A DNA stretch of 64,000 nucleotides from Strigamia acuminata (GCA_949358305.1 OX442324.1:620001-684000); one strand, 5' to 3'. Shown: positions 44,001-53,691, numbered from the stretch's first letter. A program made the numbers and translations. Notes: generated by a model not told the origin, from the sequence alone.

Positions 44001-44199
44001 CAAACAGAAAATATAAGCACGAGGTGCAGAAAGATATAAAGTACCTACCACCCATGGTTTATCCTGGAAGTTGTAGATACTATGCAAGGAATTGACACTG
44101 GGAAGACCACCGTATTTAAAACCAAGCAGTAGATTCCGAAAATCAGCATTAGCATCACGCATGTGCTGTCGTACCAATAAGAAATCTGGTCGGAAAGTT
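31931..44199 (-). CDS. Syn: Synapsin gene, eight exons visible (5' and possibly 3' exons outside)
   Basis: Eight exons on the - strand join in phase and read as synapsin, in transcript order 44049-44199, 41225-41314, 37140-37202, 36935-37077, 32457-32531, 32300-32402, 32137-32246, 31931-32064. Every junction has GT/AG and matching phase. Key family blocks: [79 protein letters not shown]. Synapsin is a peripheral protein of synaptic vesicles; its central C domain has an ATP-grasp fold, binds ATP and tethers vesicles to actin. The exons cover that domain from its middle to its end plus part of the variable tail. Introns are either tiny (53-72 bp) or several kb and full of repeats. The N-terminal exons must lie to the right of 64000, since none was found in 44.2-64 kb. 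Confidence 0.95.
32137..32246 (-). CDS. Syn: Synapsin exon (end of domain C)
   Basis: 110 nt, [20 protein letters not shown] to CKPTI plus GC. The family has a similar MALLG...EEDRQLI segment here. Donor GTAAGT. Confidence 0.93.
32300..32402 (-). CDS. Syn: Synapsin exon ([22 protein letters not shown] block)
   Basis: 103 nt, from the rest of the Arg codon to MIIE. 54-bp intron before it, 53-bp intron after it. Donor GTAAGA. Confidence 0.95.
32457..32531 (-). CDS. Syn: Synapsin exon ([15 protein letters not shown] block)
   Basis: 75 nt; leading G completes the Met codon split by the 4.4-kb intron, trailing AG begins the next Arg codon. Acceptor TATTGCAG, donor GTAATG. Confidence 0.94.
32887..33013. 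repeat. Minisatellite, unit 25 bp (AATCCATCTTCTAAGTTTGC AGACC)
   Basis: Five copies with one or two changes each, in a synapsin intron. Confidence 0.92.
34357..34497. repeat. Minisatellite, unit 27 bp (ATAGAAAGATGAATTTCTAA AAATTTT)
   Basis: Five near-identical copies. It appears to have grown from within the R1 repeat, which carries single similar phrases. Confidence 0.9.
34960..35490. repeat. Two adjoining minisatellites, units 27 bp and 24 bp
   Basis: About eight copies of TTATTTTTATGAGATTTAAC TTGAGAT to 35205, then about six copies of TTGAGATTTATGTTGAGATA TATC (35280-35415), then looser GAGATTTATTTTGAT units. The motif GAGATTTAT is common to both, so one probably arose from the other. 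Confidence 0.92.
35572..35925. repeat. Minisatellite, unit 16 bp (AAAAATAATCCTGATC)
   Basis: About 21 copies with occasional CTGACC, TGATCC or CTGGCC variants, plus one insertion of GAATTC near 35740. Confidence 0.95.
36606..36750. repeat. GATC-rich minisatellite (CCGATCTGCATCCGATCCAA type)
   Basis: Short irregular units of ATCCGATC, ATCTGATC and ATCCAATC. Confidence 0.8.
36935..37077 (-). CDS. Syn: Synapsin exon ([15 protein letters not shown] block)
   Basis: 143 nt, phase 0 to phase 2; [20 protein letters not shown] to IGNNYKAF plus AT. Separated from the previous exon by a 62-bp intron. Donor GTATGA. Confidence 0.94.
37140..37202 (-). CDS. Syn: Synapsin exon (ATP-binding Gly-rich loop)
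   Basis: 63 nt, 21 codons, [21 protein letters not shown]; includes the GHAHAGLGK loop that closes on ATP in the family. Acceptor TTTTATAG, donor GTACGT. A 20-bp satellite begins 48 nt upstream of this acceptor. Confidence 0.95.
37251..38538. repeat. 20-bp satellite array, about 64 units, near-perfect
   Basis: Unit TTTTGCAAAATTTGTCTAAC. About 64 head-to-tail copies with one visible change (T for C at 37801). It lies in the synapsin intron, starting 48 nt upstream of the acceptor of exon 37140-37202 in transcript direction. Each unit contains the self-complementary ten-mer TTTTGCAAAA. Confidence 0.97.
38539..38731. repeat. 18-bp minisatellite (CAGTTCGTTACAGCAAAC), adjoining the 20-bp satellite
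   Basis: About ten copies; the first half has TTCGTTACAG, the second TTTGTTACAG, separated by one shortened unit (CAACCAGTT near 38637). Directly abuts the end of the 20-bp array. Confidence 0.95.
38847..40391. mobile_element. TIR element, about 1.55 kb, in synapsin intron
   Basis: Arms of about 220 bases (38847-39070 and 40170-40391) are reverse complements, for example AAAATTGGCTTTC / GAAAGCCAATTTTTG and CTTGTTGCACGTGAATG / CATGTGCAACAAG. A further inner inverted pair (near 39600-39670 and 39945-40020) extends the palindrome. A smaller palindromic element is nested at 39149-39526. No transposase ORF. Confidence 0.75.
39149..39526. mobile_element. Nested palindromic MITE
   Basis: GTACACCTATGGACAAAAAA ... 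TTTTTTTGTCAATAGGTGTAC with arms of about 130 bases (CTGCTTCAGCTCCAAATGAG / CTCATTTGGAGCTGAAGCAG). Inserted in the larger TIR element. Confidence 0.8.
40665..40829. repeat. Minisatellite, unit 35 bp, GC-rich
   Basis: Nearly five copies of GCACAAATGCGGCCGAACAT CGGCCGCATTCAATC; each unit holds an inverted AATGCGGCCG/CGGCCGCATT pair. Strikingly GC-rich for this region. Confidence 0.92.
41225..41314 (-). CDS. Syn: Synapsin exon (NHKEM block)
   Basis: 90 nt, 30 codons, phase 0 at both ends, [12 protein letters not shown] to NYYPNHKEM. Acceptor TTTTTACAG, donor GTAAGC. Confidence 0.95.
41580..41699. repeat. Minisatellite, unit 21 bp (CAAAAATTGACAACTTTTGCA)
   Basis: Nearly six copies in the intron between the two 5'-most visible synapsin exons; units contain the partial palindrome CAAAA...TTTTG. 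Confidence 0.92.
41944..42028. repeat. Minisatellite, unit 19 bp (AAAATCATCATTTTTCGCA)
   Basis: Four to five copies in the same intron. Confidence 0.9.
42440..43340 (-). repeat. Dispersed repeat family R1, reverse copy
   Basis: Reverse complement shares long stretches with 18540-19070 (for example ATATAATGGAAAGGGAATGG, TTTTCAACACTGAAAGATGA, TATGGAAAGCTAATGTAAAC). It lies in a synapsin intron. Confidence 0.7.
43341..44048 (-). other. Intron sequence, nothing recognised
   Basis: No repeat or ORF worth naming; ends at the synapsin donor at 44048. Confidence 0.5.
44049..44199 (-). CDS. Syn: Synapsin exon (domain C, PSVNSLHS block)
   Basis: 151 nt; first base completes a codon from the missing upstream exon, then 50 codons from [16 protein letters not shown] to YNFQDKPWV. 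Acceptor TTTTTTAG, donor GTAGGT. Ends in phase 0. Confidence 0.94.
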
Positions 44200-44882
44200 C
44201 TAAAAAAATAAAATTAAAATTTTTTAAGTGACTAATGTAAGTTACTAAAGTAAATGTAATGTTTGTTGAAACTACGTCATCGGAAAGTTTCTTGAAGAAT
44301 TTTAAATGTACAGGATATTTCACTAAAATGTTTGCAATAAAAATTTTCTGCAAAGAAATAGTAATCACAGACTAAGTTCATGATTCTAGAGTAGACATGG
44401 GATGGGCAATTTATTCAGCAACACAAGTTTGGATTTTGATCAATATTTCATGGTTTATTGCATTGCAACTTAAAAAGTGACGATGCAATCCAAAAAAATG
44501 TCAATTGTATATTTGTAGTGCATCATTTGTTTAATCTGAAAAAATTAAAAAAAAACTTTTTTTTCCTACAACATTATTGAAAACAAAATGTATTTTGCTG
44601 AAAATTCTGATTTTTTTTTAATAGTGACCAAATTTGAATGTAAAAAAATTGGAGTGTTTGGTGCATTATTCATTTATTTATTCAATGTTGAAATTTCTAC
44701 CCTTATCGCGACCATTGTGGTGTTAAGGTGTGATGACGACGCCAGAGCAAGGCAAATAAAACTAGGAGTTGCCGGGGAATCCTTAACACGCATTTGACGT
44801 TTTCAGCAGGGATAAAAACTGGTGCGATTCCAGCAAACAGAAAACTTTATGCCGTAGCATTCGTCACTGTAGGGCGCTAATT
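44200..44882. other. Upstream synapsin intron sequence
   Basis: No exon found. The part near 44630-44710 shares a dispersed repeat with 15890-16020. AATAAA-type strings on the - strand near 44673-44682 could serve as a 3' end for the gag-like gene. Confidence 0.4.
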
Positions 44883-45397
44883 TTAGTCTGTTTTGGGGCG
44901 ACGAGATGAGCCAAAACCGTATCCGCAAATTTTTATACAATTATAGCAAACCATAGGTCCACGTTTAGTGGGATCCAGAATTCCATCTACTATACAAACA
45001 GTCTCACACTCGTCGGGCAGTGGCGGATCTAGCACCCGGCTATTGAGGCTTGAGCCCCGGGCCCCCAAATTCTAGGGGACCCCCGAGACTCTGGGCCCCC
45101 GAAAAGTTAGATCCGCCCCTGTCGTCGGGTATTTCCTCTTCGAAATTACTGATGTCGTCAGACATTTCTACTTCCATAGCCTTAAAATTAGCTTTTGGCA
45201 TAAATCTATTATCCTGTTTTTTAAGAGGATATGAACGTCGACCTGAACTTTGTTCTTTTGATTCGTCAGTAGATCCACCAAATAAAGCTCGATTATTACT
45301 ACTACTCGATTACTAGGGCATAAATCTTGCTCATAGGATAATCTGACATTCCTTGCCAATGCAATAATCTTACACTTTCTCGTGTACTACTACTAGT
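44883..45397 (-). pseudogene. Retrotransposon-type gag gene, 3' part (zinc-knuckle region)
   Basis: On the - strand the gag frame continues from the far side of the nested block (58749): RESVRLLHWQGMSDYPMSK, then an acidic stretch and RGPMVCYNCIKICGYGFGSS, a CYNC start of a CCHC knuckle whose His and last Cys are lost. A 104-bp hAT-like MITE splits it at 45018-45121. Stop at 44883-44885. No protease, RT or integrase follows, so this is either a solo gag or a broken gypsy-like element. Confidence 0.6.
45018..45121. mobile_element. hAT-like MITE, 104 bp, 8-bp TSD TCGTCGGG
   Basis: Ends CAGTGGCGGATCTAG and TTAGATCCGCCCCTG are inverted; TCGTCGGG flanks both sides (45010-45017, 45122-45129). Both are classic for the hAT superfamily. 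No coding capacity. Confidence 0.9.
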
Positions 45398-45649
45398 ACT
45401 ACTCAAACCCAGGTGTAAGTGGTCACCTCTTTTCAGTGTGTAATCAAATGTTTATTTCAAGTTTTTCAGGTTTAGTGTAATAAATAAATAAATTTGCATA
45501 TAAGGGTTGAAAAATACACTGAATTTACTTTAATTCAAAAAAAAAACCAAAATAAACAAATAAACAAAAAAGTTATGACTGATTTCAGTTGAGTTATTTG
45601 ACACAAGTGAAAGTGGTCACTGCACTACTTGACTCATGTGAAAGTGGTC

Positions 45650-45770
45650 AAGTCATTTTAATATTTTGTAACATCTTCTTTAGCATTAATTACTGCCTGA
45701 ATACGGTCTGGCATGGTTTCTATTAGTTCTTGACAATATTCTGGAGTGATCGAGCCCCACAGGCCAAGTC
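45650..45770 (-). pseudogene. Tc1/mariner transposase C-terminus in left arm of E
   Basis: Reverse-complement copy of the same coding end (CCAGAATATTGTCAAGAACT... on the - strand). Two convergent-origin, outward-reading 3' ends of one gene in a single element show that E arose by inverted duplication. Confidence 0.8.
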
Positions 45771-45920
45771 AAAACCTAAATGTGATGGGTTTGAAAACTG
45801 AGCAATTGACTTGACTTTATGTTTAGAATCATTTTCCTACTGAAATATCCATTTCAAAGCCAGTTTATCATCTGCAAATGGAAGCATAACAATCCTCCAA
45901 CACTTTTTTTATAAGTATAT

Positions 45921-46109
45921 TGTTGTTATGTTAAAGCTAGAAGGAGTGTATACGACAATGTTAGAACAACTGAATGGAATGTTTATTGAATAATGATTGG
46001 GGTCTTTATATACCCCAATAATGTCGCGTAACGTATACGTGACGGGTCACTCGACCAATCAGTGTCGAGTGGGCCAATACGGTGCAAATGTGTATTGTCC
46101 AATCCAACA
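45921..46109 (-). repeat. Copia A 3' LTR
   Basis: TGTTGTTATG...CAATCCAACA, 189 bp, with a TATATA-type string in a GGGGTCTTTATATACCCC palindrome. Confidence 0.95.
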
Positions 46110-46120
46110 CACCCCCTCAA
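46110..46120 (-). other. Copia A polypurine tract
   Basis: On the - strand CTTGAGGGGGTG directly precedes the 3' LTR. Confidence 0.7.
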
Positions 46121-46129
46121 GACACATTT

Positions 46130-48610
46130 TTACGAGTAAATTCGAACTAATCCCAATTTCGAAACAAATTTTTCGTGTTTTGGTGCGAAAAGTCCCTTTG
46201 TAAATATGTCTGCTGGCATCTCGTCCGTTTGTAGGTATACGATTTTTACCTGACCATTTTCTTGCGCTTCTCGAACGAAGTGGTAACGGACATCGATGTG
46301 TTTTGTTCTCGAGTGGTGCACGGGATTTGAAGCTAATCGTTGAGCTCCTTGGTTATCATTGTAGATAATCGTGATCGGTGGCTCCTCGCGTTCTTGGATT
46401 TCTTGTACGAAATTCTTTAGGCAAATTGCCTCACGAGATGCGTCCGATACAGCCATATACTCAGCTTCGGTGCTGGAGAGTGCGACAGTTTTTTGTTTTC
46501 GGGCTGTCCAACTAATAGCGCAGCCGGCAAGTTTAAAAACGAATCCAGTGTGCGAGTGTCGGGTGTTCAAATCTCCTGCCCAATCTGCGTCAGCGTACCC
46601 ATTTAATGGTTCTTGGGTTTTCGTGAATTTGAGTCCTAAATTCGAAGTTGTTTTCAGGTACTTCAAAACGCGTTTTCCGGCCATGACGTGTGTTGAATCG
46701 AAATCCGTGTTGTATTGGCTTAAGGCGCTAACGGCGTACGCGATGTCGGGTTGAGTGGAAACAGCCAAATACATGAGTGATCTCACGAGGCTTTGATAGG
46801 GAAAATCGTTCGTCTTCCGGTCCTCCTTTTTCGTGTCCGATTTTCGTAATTTCGCGTTTCCGTCGAGTGGGGTGGCGACGGTTTTACAATTTTCCATGTC
46901 GAATCGTTTTAATACGTCGTGTATGTACTTGGTTTGTCCCATCGTTATTGTGTGGTCTTTGAAATTCTGGTGGATTTCTATGCCCAAATAATATCGTATC
47001 GCTCCCAGATCTTTCATCTCGAATTCTTGCTGCAGTGATTTTTTAATCTGTTTCATCGATTCACTGTTTGCTGTGATGATGAGGTCGTCCACGTAGATGC
47101 CAATAATGATTAGTTCGGTTTTCGTTTTCTTCACGTATACGCACGGGTCCGAGTTCAGTGGTTTGAATCCAAATTTTCTCAATTTTTTGTCGAGTTTCTT
47201 GTACCACTGGCGTCCGGACTGTTTTAATCCATAAATCGATTTTTTTAGTCGTAAAACTTTGTCGTTGCTGGATCCCGCGATATCGTCGAACATTTCCGGT
47301 TTTTCCATGAAGATTTCTTCTTCTAATTCGCCGTGCAGAAAAGCGGTCGTTACATCCATATGATCTACGATCAGGTCGTCTTCAACGGCAAGCGTCATGA
47401 TCATTCGGATGGAGTTAGATCGTGCTACGGGTGCAAAAGTTTCGTTGAAGTCGATTCCTGGTCGCTGCAAAAATCCTTTTGCTACGAGTCGTGCTTTACG
47501 TATGTTGATGGATCCGTCCGAATTTTGTTTCGTTTTTAATACCCACCGACTTCCGATTGTTTTTTGATTTTTCGGTCGCTCGACTTCTTCCCATGTGTCG
47601 TTTTTAATCAGTGCGTCGTACTCCGATTTTAATGCGGCTCTCCATTCGTTCGCGTGATCGCTCTCGAGAGCTTCTTTAGCGGTTACTGGATCGCCGTACT
47701 CAATGAAGTTCACAAATTCGTCCTCGATTTCATCCTCGATTTGAACTGGTGCGACTGGAACGTTTTGATGAACTTTCTTTGATCGTCCTCTTTTTCCGGT
47801 TTTGACGAGCGATGGACGTCCGGGCCCCCTTTTGAACTGTTGAGGGGCGTCGATCCGGTTTGGAGCGATTTCCGGTTCGTTTTCGTGATTTTCGACTTGA
47901 TTTTCGATTTCGGCGTCGTCGATTTGGTCTGGAATTTCGTTTTCCGTAGGTTCTTCGGTTCGTTTCATGTCGGGAATGTAAATTTCTCGATCATTTTCAT
48001 GTTCGTCCCCGTTTTCGTTCTCAACTTCCGCATCCTCGTTTACGAATTTCACGTCACGTGCTTTGATGAAAATACGTTTTTCGATATTGTAAAGCCGGTA
48101 TGCTTTTGAATTGTTGTCGTAGCCCGTGAAGACGCACTCGATCGATTTCGAATCAAATTTTCCTCGTTTTGACGTTTTATCGAGACAGAACGCTTTACAT
48201 CCGAATTTTTGGAAATATTTTACGGTTGGTTTTATACCATCGTTCCAGATCGTGTACGGAATTTCGCCATTTATCGATTTCGAGGGACATCGATTTCTTA
48301 CGTGGTTTGCAGTAAAAACTGCTTCTGCCCAAAACGACCGCGGCAATTTCGAACCTAAAATGTTACATCTGGCCATCTCGACAAGAATACGGTTTTTTCG
48401 TTCAGAAACACCGTTTTGTTCCGGCGTGTAGTTCACGGTAAGTTGACGTTTAATACCGTTTTCTTGTAAATATCGATCGAAATCCCCGTTGCAATATTCC
48501 TTCCCGTTATCGCTTCGAAACGTTTTGACTTTACGTCCGGTTTTCGTTTCCGCTTCGTTCTTGAAAAGTTTGAACACGCTCAACACGTCCGATTTCTTTT
48601 TGATAAAATA
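46130..48610 (-). CDS. Copia A pol: integrase (part), reverse transcriptase, RNase H
   Basis: Open - strand frame of about 826 codons; its first ten apparent codons before 48610 come from the element B LTR and are excluded. Integrase second Asp (RSDNGKEY) and Glu (NGVSERKNR) are present, then FWAEAVFTANHVRNR. RT: SRWVLKTKQNSDGS, HMDVTTAFLHGELEEEIFM (first catalytic Asp), SIYGLKQSGRQWYKK, GIYVDDLIITA (YVDD). RNase H: GYADADWAGD, ALSSTEAEYMA, DNQGAQRLA, HIDVRYHFVRE and PADIFTKGL. The start of integrase lies beyond B at 56224-56350, in phase with this frame once B and one TSD copy are ignored. All catalytic residues visible here are intact. The stop is near 46130, just before the polypurine tract. 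Confidence 0.94.
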   Translation of the reverse strand, partial: YFIKKKSDVLSVFKLFKNEAETKTGRKVKTFRSDNGKEYCNGDFDRYLQENGIKRQLTVNYTPEQNGVSERKNRILVEMARCNILGSKLPRSFWAEAVFTANHVRNRCPSKSINGEIPYTIWNDGIKPTVKYFQKFGCKAFCLDKTSKRGKFDSKSIECVFTGYDNNSKAYRLYNIEKRIFIKARDVKFVNEDAEVENENGDEHENDREIYIPDMKRTEEPTENEIPDQIDDAEIENQVENHENEPEIAPNRIDAPQQFKRGPGRPSLVKTGKRGRSKKVHQNVPVAPVQIEDEIEDEFVNFIEYGDPVTAKEALESDHANEWRAALKSEYDALIKNDTWEEVERPKNQKTIGSRWVLKTKQNSDGSINIRKARLVAKGFLQRPGIDFNETFAPVARSNSIRMIMTLAVEDDLIVDHMDVTTAFLHGELEEEIFMEKPEMFDDIAGSSNDKVLRLKKSIYGLKQSGRQWYKKLDKKLRKFGFKPLNSDPCVYVKKTKTELIIIGIYVDDLIITANSESMKQIKKSLQQEFEMKDLGAIRYYLGIEIHQNFKDHTITMGQTKYIHDVLKRFDMENCKTVATPLDGNAKLRKSDTKKEDRKTNDFPYQSLVRSLMYLAVSTQPDIAYAVSALSQYNTDFDSTHVMAGKRVLKYLKTTSNLGLKFTKTQEPLNGYADADWAGDLNTRHSHTGFVFKLAGCAISWTARKQKTVALSSTEAEYMAVSDASREAICLKNFVQEIQEREEPPITIIYNDNQGAQRLASNPVHHSRTKHIDVRYHFVREAQENGQVKIVYLQTDEMPADIFTKGLFAPKHEKFVSKLGLVRIYS

Positions 48611-48928
48611 TGTTAAGATATAATGTATATTGATAAGCAATCACTTTTACAACATGTGTGCATATATATCTTTGCGTATTATCATGTAACTAAGGGTTAG
48701 TGTATGTGTTTGGCCAACGCGAGTAATCGCAATGTTTGTTTACATACAGTGTCTGTATGCTGCCCACAGGTGGCGCTTTTTGCATTGAGGTCATGTGACC
48801 AATCAATAAAGATCACTTGATGTTTTGGTTCTCACCTGTTAACATGATGTCTCTTTCTTTCACCTGATGTGTTTTTCCAATCCACTACATTTGTCACTAT
48901 TTGCAGAAGTTTGCAACACTATCCAACA
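48611..48928 (+). repeat. Copia B 5' LTR
   Basis: TGTTAAGATATAATG...CACTATCCAACA, 318 bp; includes CAATAAAGATCAC, a poly-A-signal-like AATAAA. Confidence 0.95.
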
Positions 48929-48929
48929 A

Positions 48930-48940
48930 GGTTATGGGCC
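48930..48940 (+). other. Copia B primer binding site (tRNA-iMet half)
   Basis: GGTTATGGGCC one base after the LTR. Confidence 0.82.
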
Positions 48941-49712
48941 ACAAACAACGTGGGAAAAACAGGCAGAGTGGAGAGAAATACCTCAAGTCAACCACAGGTG
49001 AAAAAGTGGGCGTTTCTCCTCAAAATCCAAGATGGCGGCGTCCATGAGGAATGGAATCAACCTGTGCTTATGCCAAGGATCCACGGTTCTACAAGCGATT
49101 ATTGGTCATCAAGCGACACAGGATCATTAATTGGGTTCGAACATTATAGAACATTTATTTAATACGTTTATTTTGGCCATTTTCGGACGATTTTCGGAAT
49201 ATCGCGAGGCGCGATACGTAACGTCGACGTGGCGTTAATTTTCGCCGAGAAAACAACTCGACGACAAATACGCAAGGACGACGACGCTCGACAACCACAC
49301 GGGAAGTGTGAACGAGCAATAAACGAACGGGAATTGCCGAAAACGAGAAAATTCTCGAAGGAACTGAATTTTTCGAGGCGAAAAAGACGGAAAAACGAGG
49401 GAAAATCAACAATACGACGATTTTTCTCAACCACACGTGAAGTGTGATTCCAGGCTGTCGATACAGAACAAGCTGTTTAATCTACAGCAGGAAGACATCA
49501 TATTTGAACAATTTATTTCGTTTATTTCGTTTGCTATTGTTGAATACCATTGTTAGCTTAGTGTTGTTACTAGGATACACTAACATAGTATTAAGAGCGA
49601 ACTAACATCGCAACACTGCACCCAGTTGCGATTACCAGTATTTCAAAGTGTTTTTGAGCAATCTTGTGTGTGTTTTTGCTGTGTTTTTGGTGTGTTGGAC
49701 ACTAAATTCACA
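48941..49712 (+). other. Copia B long 5' leader
   Basis: About 770 bases between PBS and the gag ATG, with several short ATG-led frames in other registers (for example 49229-49447). GC-richer than the host flanks. A leader of this length could hold packaging and dimerisation signals; nothing specific is recognised. Confidence 0.55.
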
Positions 49713-52700
49713 ATGGACACGGAAAAACTCGACCGGAAGATTACACTTTTGAATAGGACGAACTACGATACGTGGAAACAGCAAATCAAAGTGCTGTTGA
49801 TGCACCACGGATGTTGGGCCTTCACCGATGGTACACAAGAAGCGCTGGCACCGGGAGCATCTTGGCGAGATCGCTCGGACTTTCAACTGCGAAAGGGGCG
49901 AGCTTTCAGCCTAATTTACTACGCCATTGAGGAGCAATACCACGAATTGCTCAGCGGGACCGAGGACGCGAAAACAGCGTGGGACACGCTAAAGACAAAC
50001 TTCGAACCGGTCTCGAGGGCGAGAATAATACGTCTGTTGGACGAATTCTTCAATCTGAAGTACGACCCAGCGACGGAGACGATCGGCGTATTCGCGGCGA
50101 AGATACGCAATGCGGCGAAGCGATTAGCCGACGTCAAACACGATTTGGACAATTTGTATCAGGCATTCCAGCTCATCCGATACCTGCCACAAGAATACCA
50201 GTCAATTGTGCAGAGTATTTATCGATGGGACGATAAGGATTTCACACTGGAAAAGGTTGAAGCGGAATTGGTCGCTGAGGAGGGCAGACTCGCGCAACAA
50301 CGCAGAGATTCGGGCCAAGCGCCAATTACGGACGCTTTCAACATGGGAACAAGCACAAAGAGCAATGATAATTCGTCTAAATCCCAACAACAGCAAGGGA
50401 ATAGCAGCCAAAACAACCGAGGCGGACAAAGGGGCGGCAAATCGAATTATCGAGGCGGCAAAAATTCGCGGAATTTCCGAGGAAATGCAACTGGATCATC
50501 ACCACGGGGGCCGTGTTTTCGGTGCAATCAACCAGGGCACTGGGCAAGGGATTGCACAGCACAATTACCGTCGAATAACAGCCAGAACACAAATACAGCG
50601 GAAGAATTGGACACAAACATGTTCGATGTCGGTTTTCTCACCGAATTGAGCGAAGAAGAGATGTTACAGTGCAGCGCAGCCAACAACTGTTGGATCTACG
50701 ACACCGGGGCCACTGGACATTTTTGTAAAGATAGGAACCAGTTTTTCAACTTCAAGGAAACCACAGGGACAATAAGCCAAGCGGATAAGAAAACTTTAAT
50801 TCAAATTCAGGGCGTCGGGGACGTTTGCGTGATGAGTTTAGTCGGAAACGAGACAATTCCGATTACGCTTAAGAAAGTTTATTATGCGCCGGACATGCGA
50901 AGAAATTTATTGTCGGGACCCTGCATCGACGAAGCACGATGCAAAGTCGCCGTTGGCTCGGGACTGGTCAAGATATACGATCCTCAGTGGAAGAGACAGC
51001 TGATGGAAGGCGTGAAGAAGGATCGTTTGTACTACATCAAGCTAAGCGACCAGAAGCCGGACTTTGAGAAGTTACGACAAAAAGCGAATAGCAAGGCGAA
51101 CGTTGGCGAACAAAAGAAACAAGAGCCAACTATTTCAACACAGAGTACAACAAAGAGCGCGTCTAATCCTGAGGAAGCAAGACTTTGGCATGAGCGGCTC
51201 GGACACATCTATTTTCCAAGCGTCCAAGCAATGAGCAAAGGTGGTGCAGTAATTGGGTTGCCAGTTTTGGACGTGCCAATTACACAATGCGACGTTTGCA
51301 CATTAGCCAAGAAGAAGGCGATTCCTCATAAGTCGTTGCCAGGAATTAGATCGACAGAGCCACTCCAATTGCTACACATGGATGTATGTGGAGCATTTAG
51401 TACACCAACACTCTCGGGAAACATATACTTCTTAACTATCACGGATGACTTCTCTCGTTATTCGACAGTGTACTTAATGAAGAAGAAGGACGAAGTATTT
51501 GACATTTTCCAAAAACACGTGAAACGAATAGAACGATTGCTTGGGAAATCGGTTCTCGCAATTCGTACGGATAACGGTATGGAGTTCTGCTCAAACAAGT
51601 TTGGAGAGTATCTCCAAGGTCTAGGAATCGCTCACGAGAGGACTAACGCGTACACTCCAGTCCAAAATGGCGTTTCCGAGAGACTCAACCAGACATTAGC
51701 GAATGGAATGCGAGCGCTTGTGTACGATGCCGGCTTGGAACATCGATTCTGGGGAGAGGCCATCCTGACTTTCAACTATCTCAGGAATAGAATCGCAAAG
51801 CTGAACTCGGACAAGACGCCGATGGAATTGTATTACGGACGGAAACCATCACTTAGACATTTGAGAAAATTCGGGAGTTTATGCTTTGTGCAGAAAAGAA
51901 TTCGAGATGGCAAAATCGACAACAAGAGTCTGCATGGCATTATGCTCGGGTATTCAAGAATCACGAAAGGATATAGAGTGTGGCTGCCAGAGTTTTCCAA
52001 AGTAATTGAAACCAACGACGTGAAGTTCGTGGAGAGCAGGCGCGGTGTTGAAGGCGTGCTGGGCCTACCAGAAAAATACACGACATACATCGATAATTTG
52101 GACGACAATTTGGACATTGACAATGAGCGCCAATATTATTCGGATGAAGATGTCAGGCCGCCGCTACCCCCGCCAGTACCAGTTAAGAAGAAGGAAGATC
52201 CACAACTGGAATTGCCCCCAGTTAAATTGAAATTTAGACTGCCAGACGACAAGTTGCGTCATAATTTACCAGAAGTGAAGTTGCAGGGCACTTTGCCGCA
52301 ACCCGGACAAGGACTTTTGAATCCAGTTCCAACTATTCCTGCACTAGTTTGGAAGAAAACGGAGAAAGTCAGACCAACTGGACAGAGAGATGTCGAGTAC
52401 ACAATCGAGGGCTACGACAAGCCCAAGTTACGCTCGATACCCGACGTGAAGCGTTACTGTACTGATCACAATCTTCGCGTACCAGAGCATCTGTTTGAGG
52501 ACAAAAGAAAGAAGAAACCCTCAGAATCAAACACGACGACAGATAGTCTTGACGTGGACTTTGACGATATCAATATCAACTTCGAAGCCAATCATCTAGA
52601 GGTCCACGTACCCGTACGTTATGAGGAAATTGCGACTTTACCCGAAAAGGATGAATGGCGCCAAGCGATGAACGACGAGATTGACACCATGCATGAGCGC

Positions 52701-53691
52701 GAGGTTTGGGAACTTGTTCCACCGCCGCCCAACACTAAGATAGTGGGTTGCAGATGGATTTATACGACCAAACAGAACGAAGAGGGAGAAATTGCACGTT
52801 ATAAGGCGAGGCTTGTCGCGCAAGGGTTTTCCCAAGTCTACGGCGAATCCTATGAGGAGACATTCTCACCCGTGGTAGACTTTTCAATCGTGCGCTTTAT
52901 GTTCACGCTACTCGTCTGTATGCTCAAATGGTCATACATTCAAGCCGACGTCAAGTGTGCGTATCTTTACGCAAAGTTGCATAAAACCGTCTACATGCGA
53001 CAACCGAAAGGCTTCATCATTGAAGGCAAGGAGAACTATGTCTGCAGGCTCCTCCGAGCCATCTATGGCTTGCACCAGTCTGGAAGAGAGTGGGGAATAG
53101 AACTGGAGGAGACTTTATTGAAATTAGGACTAGAACACGTCAATTGGTGCAATTGCGTTTATAAGTACGGAGACATTGCGTATCTAATCGTCTACGTTGA
53201 CGATATCGTTGTCTTCGGAAAGCAGTACGAAGATGCGATGAAAATACTCAACATGATTGGAACGCAATTCGATTTAGTGATTCTCGGACAAACGAAGAAG
53301 TTGCTAGGAGTCGAATTTCACTCGCACAAACAACAATTGGTTCTACATCAAAGATCGTACGTGAACAAAGTGTTGTTGAAATTCAAAAATCACTTGGAAC
53401 ATGTGAAGATTCGATCTCAACCGATGACGAAGGCAACTGTTCTCACGAAACGAGATTGTCCGGACACAATTGATGAATTCAAAGTCATGGAAGGAATTCC
53501 ATATAGAAGCTTACTTGGATGTTTAGCATTCATCGCGTCGAGAACAAGGCCCGACATGACTTATGCAGTAAACATCCTGAGCCAATTTCAATCGAATCCA
53601 GGGTGGGACCACTGGATTGCGCTACTGGACTTGCTCAGTTATCTGAGAACAACAAGAAACTACGGATTAATGTTGTTCCCGAATGATCGGA
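49713..53691 (+). CDS. Copia B gag-pol polyprotein, C-terminus interrupted
   Basis: Frame from the ATG at 49713 (MDTEKLDRKITLL); the 29 codons before it are leader. The gag core YDTWKQQIKVLLMHHGCW and FQLIRYLPQEYQSI; CCHC knuckle CFRCNQPGHWARDC at about 268-281; PR site WIYDTGATGHFC near 328; GAG-pre-integrase LWHERLGHIYFPSV with CDVCTLAKKKA; integrase HMDVCGAF, RTDNGMEF (about 619) and NGVSERLNQ; RT CRWIYTTKQNEEGE, QADVKCAYLYAKL and YVDD near residue 1160; start of RNase H RTRPDMTYAVNILSQFQ. At 53692 the frame enters the inverted insert and stops at 53720. RNase H resumes at 55602. Enzyme residues up to RT are intact. Confidence 0.94.
53646..53691 (+). repeat. 46-bp direct repeat flanking the inverted insert, left copy
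   Basis: AGAACAACAAGAAACTACGG to GAATGATCGGA; the right copy at 55556-55601 differs at two positions (AAATCACGG). Confidence 0.92.

Noticed and set aside
48611-48640. Start of copia A pol within the B LTR
   Set aside because: Those codons belong to the inserted element; the real integrase N-terminus lies at 56224-56350.
49155-49447. Small genes in the copia B leader
   Set aside because: Several overlapping frames on both strands, present again in the inverted copy; no recognised domain.
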